NCBI RefSeq assembly: GCF_035515275.1
Contig: NZ_DATJBQ010000014.1
Location: 1 to 7,927 of the forward strand
DNA: 7,927 nucleotides
DNA from: Pusillimonas sp035515275
GTDB lineage: Bacteria; Pseudomonadota; Gammaproteobacteria; Burkholderiales; Burkholderiaceae_B
Direction: 5' to 3'
Shown here: piece after piece, positions 1 through 5,121 of the stretch
How the letters are laid out: every line of letters starts with the position of its first letter
Position numbering within the stretch: position 1 is the stretch's first letter
The notes under the pieces: generated by a model
Databases searched by the model: none
What the model saw: only the letters and a program-made list of their open reading frames with translations
What the model was told of the DNA's origin: nothing
Program-made: the position numbers and the translations under genes

Positions 1-887
1 CCGCCAAGGCGGTGAACATTCCCACTGACCAGCAAGTGCTGCATGTGCTGACCCAAGAGTTCATTGTCGACTCGCAAGAGGACATTCGCGAGCCGATCGG
101 CATGAGTGGCCTGCGGCTCGAAGTACGAGTGCATATCGTGACGGGAGCGGTCAGTGCCGCGCAGAACATCGTGAAGTGCGTGCGTCGTTGCGGCCTCGAG
201 GTGCAAGACCTGATCCTTCAGCCCCTGGCCTCAAGCATGGCCTGCCTTACGTCCGATGAGAAAGAGCTGGGTGTGGTGCTGGTCGATATCGGAGGGGGCA
301 CCACCGATGTCGCTATTTATACAGGCGGCGCCATTCGGCATACGGCGGTAGTGCCCATTGCCGGCGACCAGGTGACCAGCGACATTGCAGCCATGCTGCG
401 CACGCCCACGCCTGACGCCGAAGAGATCAAGTTGCGTTATGGCATTGCCAAGCAGGTGCTGGCCACCGCCGACGAATACATCGAGGTGCCCGGACTGGGC
501 GACCGGCCCAATCGTCAGGTCAAGCGCCAGGCTCTGGGTGCCGTGATCGAGCCGCGCATCGAAGAGCTGTTTACCTTTGTGCAGCAGATCGTGCGCGAGT
601 CCGGTTACGAAGACCTGCTTTCTTCGGGTGTCGTGCTTACGGGCGGCACATCGCTGATGCCGGGCATCGTCGAGCTGGCCGAAGACGTGTTTTTGAAGCC
701 TGTGCGTGTGGCCGTCCCCAATTACGAGGGCAGCCTGGCCGACGTCATGCGCAATCCGCGCTTCTCGACGGTAATGGGTCTGTTGGCTGAAGCGCGCTTG
801 CAGCGTGCCCGTGGACGCAAGGTGGCGCAACAGAAAGGCAGCGTCAAGACTTTGCTCGCGCGCATGAAGGAGTGGTTCATGAATTAA
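1..887 (+). CDS. ftsA: Cell division protein FtsA (5' end outside window)
   Basis: FtsA is an actin-like ATPase that tethers FtsZ filaments to the inner membrane and recruits later division proteins. The frame is already open at the left edge, and the codons before the GTG at 12 (Ala-Lys-Ala) continue the FtsA match, so that GTG is not the true start. Compared with E. coli FtsA as I recall it (420 residues), about 115 N-terminal residues are missing, covering subdomain 1A and part of 1C. Visible motifs are the phosphate-2 loop DIGGGTTD at 285-308, followed by YTGGAIRHT, and the adenosine-site motif VLTGGT at 633-650. The last residues (LLARMKEWFMN) form the typical amphipathic membrane-targeting helix. 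ftsZ follows 167 bp downstream on the same strand. Identification is secure; only the 5' end is unknown. Confidence 0.97.
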   Translation, partial: AKAVNIPTDQQVLHVLTQEFIVDSQEDIREPIGMSGLRLEVRVHIVTGAVSAAQNIVKCVRRCGLEVQDLILQPLASSMACLTSDEKELGVVLVDIGGGTTDVAIYTGGAIRHTAVVPIAGDQVTSDIAAMLRTPTPDAEEIKLRYGIAKQVLATADEYIEVPGLGDRPNRQVKRQALGAVIEPRIEELFTFVQQIVRESGYEDLLSSGVVLTGGTSLMPGIVELAEDVFLKPVRVAVPNYEGSLADVMRNPRFSTVMGLLAEARLQRARGRKVAQQKGSVKTLLARMKEWFMN

Positions 888-915
888 GGGCGGGAAAAGC
901 CCTGAAGGGGCGGGC
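887..915 (+). other. Overlapping stem-loops at the ftsA 3' end
   Basis: AGGGC (887-891) can pair with GCCCT (899-903). The GCCC of that second arm can instead pair with GGGC at 908-911, so two mutually exclusive small stems are possible right after the ftsA stop. No T-run follows, so this is not a standard intrinsic terminator. It could slow or protect transcript ends, or simply reflect GC-rich spacer sequence. Confidence 0.25.
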
Positions 916-1042
916 TCGAGGTGGCCTGTCCTCGGGAGGCGTTTCACACTGAGTGCGAGTCGAGAGCTGGCACTCTGTTTGAGACGATTCCGAAAAAAAG
1001 TGGTACCGGGGAGTTTTTTTAATTTGCTTTTTTGGATAAGTG

Positions 1043-1048
1043 AGGGAG
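1043..1048 (+). promoter_or_regulatory. Ribosome binding site of ftsZ
   Basis: The purine-rich AGGGAG lies 6 bases before the ATG at 1055 and 9 before the second ATG at 1058. It supports a start at one of these two adjacent codons. It argues against the in-frame GTG at 1040, which would put the site inside the gene. Confidence 0.8.
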
Positions 1049-1054
1049 TCAATC

Positions 1055-2227
1055 ATGATGAATTTTGAAATGCTCGACAACAATGCCAGCGGCACCGTCA
1101 TCAAGGTGGTCGGTGTGGGCGGCGCAGGCGGAAACGCGGTTTCGCATATGATCCGGTCCGGCATCAATGGGGTGGATTTCATCTGCGCCAATACCGATGC
1201 ACAGGCACTGGCCACCAGCGAAGCGCCCGTACAGATCCGCCTGGGACGCACCGGGCTTGGCGCGGGCGCCAAGCCCGAGCAAGGGCGTGCGGCAGCCGAG
1301 ACCGCGCGTGAAGAGATTCGCGCCGCGCTCAATGGCGCCCATATGGTTTTCATTACCGCCGGCATGGGCGGCGGCACGGGTACTGGTGCCGGTCCGGTGG
1401 TGGCCGAAGTGGCCAAAGAGCTGGGCATTCTGACTGTGGGCGTGGTCACCAAGCCGTTTATGTTTGAAGGTTCGAAGCGCCTGAAAATGGCCGAAGACGG
1501 CATTGCCGAGCTGTCCAAGCACGTGCACTCGCTGATCGTCGTGCTTAACGAAAACCTGTACGACCTGATGGACGAAGACGCCACTCAAGAAGACTGCTTC
1601 AAGGCCGCCGACGACGTGCTTCACAATGCGTGCGCCGGCATTGCCGAGATCATCAATGTCGAAGGCAATGTGAACGTCGACTTCGAAGACGTCAAGACCA
1701 TCATGGGCGAGCAGGGTCAGGCCATGATGGGCACCTCCATCGCTTCGGGTCCCGATCGCGCCCGCGTGGCCGCAGAGCAAGCCATTGCTTGCCCGCTTCT
1801 TGAAGGTGTCGACTTGCACGGTGCGCGCGGCATGCTGGTAAATATCACGGCTAGCCGTACGCTGAAAATGCGTGAAACTCGCGAAATCATGGACACGATC
1901 CGCGGCTACGCAGCAGACGATGCAACCGTTATCTACGGTACGGCCTATGACGAGTCGATGGGCGAAAACTTGCGTGTCACAGTCGTGGCTACCGGCTTGG
2001 GCGGCGCTGCTGCATCGCGCCCTCAGTTGGTCAGCAACCGCGTTGAAGCCGTACGCACGGGTACTGACGACATGCCTTACGCGCAAGGTCACGACTTTGC
2101 CAATTCTGACGTGCCCGCTGTAATCCGTAACCCGCGCGGACAGGCCTCGGCCCAGGTTCGGGCGCTGGAAACCGCCGGAATGGATCATTTCGACATTCCT
2201 GCTTTCCTGCGGAAACAGGCTGACTGA
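1055..2227 (+). CDS. ftsZ: Cell division protein FtsZ
   Basis: FtsZ is the tubulin-like GTPase that polymerises at midcell into the division ring. The product is 390 residues, within the usual size. Near the N-terminus VVGVGGAGGNAV forms the first nucleotide-contact loop. The tubulin signature GGGTGTG is at residues 105-111. The T7 synergy loop NVDFED places Asn207, Asp209 and Asp212 where E. coli FtsZ has its catalytic residues. After a linker of roughly 50-60 residues the conserved C-terminal peptide DIPAFLRKQAD, which binds FtsA and other partners, ends the protein. The start is one of two adjacent ATGs (1055 or 1058) behind AGGGAG; most relatives I recall begin MNFEM, so 1058 is possible. 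The gene follows ftsA as in most dcw clusters. No key residue is missing. Confidence 0.98.
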   Translation: MMNFEMLDNNASGTVIKVVGVGGAGGNAVSHMIRSGINGVDFICANTDAQALATSEAPVQIRLGRTGLGAGAKPEQGRAAAETAREEIRAALNGAHMVFITAGMGGGTGTGAGPVVAEVAKELGILTVGVVTKPFMFEGSKRLKMAEDGIAELSKHVHSLIVVLNENLYDLMDEDATQEDCFKAADDVLHNACAGIAEIINVEGNVNVDFEDVKTIMGEQGQAMMGTSIASGPDRARVAAEQAIACPLLEGVDLHGARGMLVNITASRTLKMRETREIMDTIRGYAADDATVIYGTAYDESMGENLRVTVVATGLGGAAASRPQLVSNRVEAVRTGTDDMPYAQGHDFANSDVPAVIRNPRGQASAQVRALETAGMDHFDIPAFLRKQAD

Positions 2228-2270
2228 GGGTCGACGGAACCATAAAGCAAAAAATGACTCTCACATAATG

Positions 2271-2300
2271 TAGGGCGTGTGGTTGCGCGCCCTAAGGGCG
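2271..2300 (+). other. Stem-loop with alternative pairing after ftsZ
   Basis: TAGGGCG (2271-2277) pairs perfectly with CGCCCTA (2288-2294) around a 10-base loop. The second arm can instead pair with AGGGCG (2295-2300). This starts 43 bases past the ftsZ stop and is not followed by a T-run. It may mark the ftsZ transcript end through Rho or act as a 3' stabiliser; the sequence alone does not decide. Confidence 0.35.
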
Positions 2301-2365
2301 GGCGCCGCCGGTGCATTCTGCTTCCTCCCCAGTAGAAGGTATCGGCGCGCCCGCATCTTGTTTGC

Positions 2366-2390
2366 CATCCATAGCCTCAGGCTATTGATG
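2366..2390. repeat. Imperfect inverted repeat upstream of the lpxC promoter
   Basis: The arms CATCC-ATAGCC (2366-2376) and GGCTAT-TGATG (2380-2390) are complementary at 10 of 11 positions around a TCA centre. The inner six pairs are perfect. A further GCATC (2353-2357) can pair with GATGC (2392-2396) outside it. It ends about 40 bp before the candidate -10 box of lpxC. No T-run follows on either strand, so it could be a protein binding site or an RNA stem at the end of the ftsZ message. Confidence 0.5.
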
Positions 2391-2428
2391 CGATGCAAAA
2401 ATACCAGAGTGGCGTGGCGGATTCCGGT

Positions 2429-2434
2429 TACAAT
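2429..2434 (+). promoter_or_regulatory. Candidate -10 box for lpxC
   Basis: TACAAT differs from the sigma-70 consensus TATAAT at one base and sits in a local AT-rich stretch after GC-rich spacer. No convincing -35 box is seen 16-18 bp upstream (around 2406-2412 the bases are purine-rich). Transcription would start near 2441, giving a leader of about 53 bases before the lpxC ATG. Confidence 0.5.
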
Positions 2435-2451
2435 ATAGAGTTATTACGTAT

Positions 2452-2468
2452 TGCGGCCGCATGCCGCA
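2452..2468 (+). other. GC-rich hairpin in the lpxC leader
   Basis: TGCGGC (2452-2457) and GCCGCA (2463-2468) are perfect 6-bp arms around the loop CGCAT. The hairpin lies between the predicted transcription start and the lpxC start codon. The upstream in-frame ATG at 2461 begins in its loop. It could influence translation, but no function is shown. Confidence 0.4.
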
Positions 2469-2493
2469 CATAGTTCAGATTTGGTTCGCATTT

Positions 2494-3417
2494 ATGCTAC
2501 GTCAACGCACAATACAAAAAGCAATCAGCACGAAGGGTGTAGGCCTGCACTCCGGACGGCGCGTGGAAATCACGCTGCGTCCTGCCGACCCCAATACCGG
2601 CATTGTTTTTCATCGCGTTGACCTGCCCGAAGTGGTTGATCTGCCTGCCAATGCTATTGGTGTCGGAGACACCCGCATGGCTTCGGTGCTGCAAAAAGGC
2701 AATGTGCGCGTGTCAACGGTTGAACACCTGATGTCGGCCCTGGCCGGTTTGGGTATAGACAACCTTCATGTCGACCTTACCGCCGAAGAAGTGCCCATTA
2801 TGGACGGCAGCGCCGGTACCTTTGTGTATTTGCTGCGCTCGGCCGGCTTGCAAGAGCAGTCGGTGCCCAAACAGTTTCTCAAGGTGCTGAAAACGGTCGA
2901 GGTTCGCGAAGGTGAGGGCGACAACCTTAAATGGGCGCGGCTCGAGCCTTACGACGGCTTTGCCCTGTCGTTTGCCATCGATTTTCGCCATCCGGCCATC
3001 GACTCCACGGCTAATTTTGCCGAAGTCGATTTTGCCAAAGATTCGTACGTCAAGACCATTGCGCGGGCGCGCACATTCGGTTTCGTCAGCGAGGTCGAGG
3101 CCCTGCGTGCAGCCGGACTGGCGCGCGGAGGCAGCCTTGATAATGCCATTGTCATGGACGAGTACCGGGTGCTTAACGCAGACGGGCTGCGCTACGAAGA
3201 TGAATTTGTGAAACATAAAATACTCGACGCAATTGGCGACCTGTATCTTATCGGCAAGCCGCTGGTGGCTCGTTACGTGGCCTGCAAATCGGGCCACGGG
3301 CTGAATAACCAGTTGGCTCGGGCCCTGCTTTCCCAGCAAGACGCCTGGGAGCTCGTCACCTACGAGGCGACCGAACCGCCGGCCAGGGCTTACGTCAACG
3401 AGTGGAAGTTCGCCTAA
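2494..3417 (+). CDS. lpxC: UDP-3-O-acyl-N-acetylglucosamine deacetylase LpxC
   Basis: LpxC is the cytoplasmic zinc amidase that removes acetate from UDP-3-O-acyl-GlcNAc, the committed step of lipid A synthesis. Starting at the ATG at 2494 gives 307 residues beginning MLRQRTIQ, matching the family length (about 305) and N-terminus. The in-frame ATG at 2461 would add 11 residues (MPHIVQIWFAF) not typical of the family. The zinc motif includes EH at residues 77-78, and HKILD supplies His241 and Asp245. The catalytic base is probably Glu77, with His268 in KSGHGLNN. MDGSA (103-107) is also typical. No Shine-Dalgarno site is visible before either ATG. The C-terminus ends VNEWKFA and does not resemble the E. 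coli tail, which as I recall ends AVLA and is recognised by FtsH, so turnover may be controlled differently (inference). Confidence 0.97.
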   Translation: MLRQRTIQKAISTKGVGLHSGRRVEITLRPADPNTGIVFHRVDLPEVVDLPANAIGVGDTRMASVLQKGNVRVSTVEHLMSALAGLGIDNLHVDLTAEEVPIMDGSAGTFVYLLRSAGLQEQSVPKQFLKVLKTVEVREGEGDNLKWARLEPYDGFALSFAIDFRHPAIDSTANFAEVDFAKDSYVKTIARARTFGFVSEVEALRAAGLARGGSLDNAIVMDEYRVLNADGLRYEDEFVKHKILDAIGDLYLIGKPLVARYVACKSGHGLNNQLARALLSQQDAWELVTYEATEPPARAYVNEWKFA

Positions 3418-3436
3418 GGCGGGCGGGCCTGTTTTT
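3417..3436 (+). terminator. Weak candidate terminator of lpxC
   Basis: AGGC (3417-3420) can pair with GCCT (3427-3430) around GGGCGG, followed by G and five T. The stem has only 4 bp and overlaps the last base of the stop codon. A longer-range stem (3411-3418 with 3472-3479) also leads to five T at 3483-3487. Either could end lpxC transcription before the opposing gene. Confidence 0.3.
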
Positions 3437-3440
3437 GGCC

Positions 3441-3449
3441 TGTTAAAAT
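3441..3449 (+). promoter_or_regulatory. Possible extended -10 promoter facing dciA antisense
   Basis: TGTTAAAAT fits an extended -10 element (TG, one base, then TAAAAT). No -35 box is visible. It points into the 3' end of the minus-strand dciA gene, so it would make an antisense RNA or a long leader for the M23 gene 540 bp downstream. Such AT-rich words also occur by chance. Confidence 0.2.
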
Positions 3450-3494
3450 AACCACCCACGCTCCTGGTCGACTTAGGCGGCGTTTTTGGTGGCG

Positions 3495-3974
3495 TCAGCT
3501 GTCTTTGTGGCGTGTCACCAGTTTTGCCACGGCGTCGGCCAGCGGGCCGGGTCGCAGGTTCTCGTGCAAACTGCGGAACGCCGCGACCGCCTGGCTGTCC
3601 AACGGAATGCTTTCCTTGGGCCGCGATGTATTTATCCGGTTCTGTAACAGACCCGCTTGTACCTTTACTTGCATTTCGGTAAGGTTCCAGCCACTGTTTG
3701 CCAACTGCGCTGTAATTCGGGGCGCTATCTGGCGCAACCGCGCCGCGTAGGCGGGGCTTGGAACGGCAAGCGTCACGCGCCCGTCTTCCATACGAGCAAC
3801 CCGGCAGGCTTGTGCCATTGCCGCGGGCAGCATTTTTTGTATGGCAGCTTCAAGGGCCAGCAGTGTGCGTGCCGTAGTCAGCACGTTTGCGCTGTGGCGA
3901 TCGGTACCCAGCCAGTCTATCGCCGTGTCGGCCAGACTTGAGGTACGACGTGATGAGCCGGAAGCGCGAAACAT
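3495..3974 (-). CDS. dciA: DciA-family protein (DUF721)
   Basis: DciA-family proteins (DUF721) are linked to loading or activating the replicative helicase DnaB in bacteria without DnaC. The product is 159 residues starting MFRASGSS. From about residue 35 to 110 it follows the family pattern: a helix with LLALEAAIQKMLP, then ACRVARMEDGRVTLAV, then the hallmark AYAARLRQIAP and a helix ending near MQVKVQ. The remaining ~50 residues (NRINTSRPKES onward) are a variable tail with a final helix. The open frame extends upstream to 4307, but that part is antisense to the M23 gene and unlike the family, so ATG 3974 is chosen; there is no clear ribosome binding site (the 15 bases before it read AGTAAATCCTTAAAT). 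It converges with lpxC (77-bp gap) and diverges from the M23 gene. Family assignment is good; the exact role is inferred. Confidence 0.85.
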   Translation of the reverse strand: MFRASGSSRRTSSLADTAIDWLGTDRHSANVLTTARTLLALEAAIQKMLPAAMAQACRVARMEDGRVTLAVPSPAYAARLRQIAPRITAQLANSGWNLTEMQVKVQAGLLQNRINTSRPKESIPLDSQAVAAFRSLHENLRPGPLADAVAKLVTRHKDS

Positions 3975-3977
3975 ATT

Positions 3978-3983
3978 TAAGGA
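3978..3983 (+). promoter_or_regulatory. Ribosome binding site of the M23 peptidase gene
   Basis: TAAGGA lies 6 bases before the GTG at 3990 and is the main reason for choosing that start. It falls within the 15-bp gap between the two divergent start codons. Confidence 0.7.
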
Positions 3984-3989
3984 TTTACT

Positions 3990-4988
3990 GTGAGAGTAGT
4001 ATTGACGAAAGGGCGTCCGGGCGATTCTAGCGCCAAAGGACTCAGGGCGCCTGTAGCCGCTTTGCTGGCGGTGTTTGGGCTGGCGGTGTCGGCCGCAGCG
4101 GGTGCTTGGGTGTATTCCCACTATACCGAAAGCAAGCTGACCGTGTCGTCGTCGCTTGATCTTTACGGCGCCAGCCTGGTTCGCGAAAGCGACTTCAGTC
4201 GGGGGCAAATCGAGGCTTTGGCGGCGAAAGTCGGCGAACTTCAGGCAAAAATAATTGAAATGGACGGCATCAGCCGGCGCGTTGCCGAAGTGGCGGGCAT
4301 ACCGCACACCGACCCCGAAATTCAGGCCGGCCTTGATCAGGCTGCCCCGGCCATTATGGACTACATTGGCGACGCGCCCGAGTCGCTGCCTAAGCGCAAG
4401 ATGTCATTTCGACCCAAATCGGGGCTTGATGTAAAGCTTGATTTCCTTCACCAAGAGGTCGGTCGCCAAAAAGACTGGTTCGGCATGATGGACATGGCCC
4501 TGACACGCCGGCTCGGCGTCGAGGCCGGCTTGCCCACGTTGATGCCGGTCGACTACCCCTACCTGAGCTCTTCTTTTGGCTGGCGGCGCCATCCAATCTC
4601 TCGGCGTCATGTCATGCACGAGGGTCTGGATTTTGCTGCGCCCAGGGGCACGCCTATTTTTGCCGCCTCGAGCGGCGTGGTGACCGTGGCAGGTTACAAA
4701 TCAGGCTACGGAAAAATGGTCGAGATCCACCACGGCAACGACATTGTTACCCGTTATGCCCACGCGTCGAAGGTCAATGTCAAGGTTGGCGATATTGTGG
4801 AACGGGGCCAAACCATTGCCGCAGTCGGCTCAACCGGCCACTCGACCGGCCCGCACCTGCATTTCGAAGTGCGCATGGCGGGTCATCCCCTTGACCCGGT
4901 GTTGTTCCTGGAAAAGCCCGAACCCACACCCACGTTGCTAACCGATGCGGGTGCTCAGCTTGATATCGCCGCTACAAAGGTGCGTTAA
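3990..4988 (+). CDS. Membrane-anchored M23 (LytM) metallopeptidase
   Basis: This is a predicted zinc endopeptidase that cuts peptidoglycan peptide cross-links on the periplasmic side of the inner membrane. It has 332 residues. A short basic cytoplasmic N-terminus is followed by a hydrophobic segment (about residues 20-41), best read as an uncleaved anchor. A likely helical or coiled region (about 68-102) and a linker come next. The LytM domain covers about 190-308: SSSFGWRRHP, then HEGLDF with zinc ligands His210 and Asp214, YAH with His258, and HLHFEV with His289 and His291. All expected catalytic residues are present, unlike degenerate activator types such as EnvC. The start is GTG at 3990 behind TAAGGA. 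It diverges from dciA by 15 bp, and secA follows 117 bp downstream. Which bond it cuts, and whether it serves division or elongation, cannot be told. Confidence 0.92.
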   Translation: MRVVLTKGRPGDSSAKGLRAPVAALLAVFGLAVSAAAGAWVYSHYTESKLTVSSSLDLYGASLVRESDFSRGQIEALAAKVGELQAKIIEMDGISRRVAEVAGIPHTDPEIQAGLDQAAPAIMDYIGDAPESLPKRKMSFRPKSGLDVKLDFLHQEVGRQKDWFGMMDMALTRRLGVEAGLPTLMPVDYPYLSSSFGWRRHPISRRHVMHEGLDFAAPRGTPIFAASSGVVTVAGYKSGYGKMVEIHHGNDIVTRYAHASKVNVKVGDIVERGQTIAAVGSTGHSTGPHLHFEVRMAGHPLDPVLFLEKPEPTPTLLTDAGAQLDIAATKVR

Positions 4989-5003
4989 ACTGTTTCGTTT
5001 TCT

Positions 5004-5017
5004 GCGGGCTTTCCCGC
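5004..5017. other. Small hairpin between the M23 gene and secA
   Basis: GCGGG (5004-5008) and CCCGC (5013-5017) form a perfect 5-bp stem with loop CTTT, 15 bases after the M23 stop. No T-run follows on either strand, so it is at best an incomplete terminator and transcription could run on into secA. No clear promoter is seen in 4989-5105. Confidence 0.3.
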
Positions 5018-5031
5018 CAACCCTTTAAGGC

Positions 5032-5121
5032 ATGCGTATTCTTGCAGCGTGCGCCGGGCCGTTGTCCGGTCTGTATAGCTGCCTGGCTCGCATCAAACGA
5101 CACAAATGGTTTCTTTGCTAA
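5032..5121 (+). other. Possible 29-codon leader ORF overlapping secA start
   Basis: An ATG at 5032 opens a 29-residue frame (MRILAACAGPLSGL at its start, RHKWFLC at its end) with TAA at 5119-5121. It overlaps the first 16 bases of secA in another frame. The AAGG at 5027-5030 is only 1 base from the ATG, closer than normal, so translation is uncertain. SecA synthesis is controlled by an upstream peptide (SecM) in E. coli, which makes the position suggestive, but I see no clear signal peptide or known arrest motif. Confidence 0.2.

Noticed and set aside
12..887. GTG at 12 as the ftsA start
   Set aside because: The codons before it also match FtsA and a start here would remove the N-terminal ATPase part; the gene simply begins before the window.
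231..1052. Long minus-strand open frame antisense to ftsA
   Set aside because: Its translation is rich in His, Arg and Gln with no recognisable domain, typical of the antisense frame of a GC-rich gene.
1040..1054. GTG at 1040 as the ftsZ start
   Set aside because: It would place the ribosome site AGGGAG inside the gene and add residues (MRESI) not seen at the start of FtsZ.
1049..2188. 379-codon minus-strand frame opposite ftsZ
   Set aside because: It fully shadows ftsZ, with low-complexity His-rich composition and no family resemblance.
2277..2438. 53-codon Arg-rich plus-strand frame between ftsZ and lpxC
   Set aside because: It starts with GTG without a ribosome site, runs through two stem-loops and the lpxC -10 box, and resembles nothing known.
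2344..2460. Rare 8-bp restriction sites (GGCGCGCC at 2344, GCGGCCGC at 2453) as cloning scars
   Set aside because: They lie within otherwise natural spacer with no vector sequence; in GC-rich DNA such palindromes arise by chance.
2461..2493. ATG at 2461 as the lpxC start
   Set aside because: It adds 11 residues not typical of LpxC, has no ribosome site, and lies in a hairpin; the ATG at 2494 gives the family N-terminus.
3975..4307. N-terminal extension of the dciA frame over the M23 gene
   Set aside because: It is antisense to the M23 coding sequence and unlike DciA proteins; the family match begins just after the ATG at 3974.
5004..5017. Intrinsic terminator between the M23 gene and secA
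   Set aside because: The 5-bp stem has no T-run after it on either strand, so it is listed only as a hairpin.
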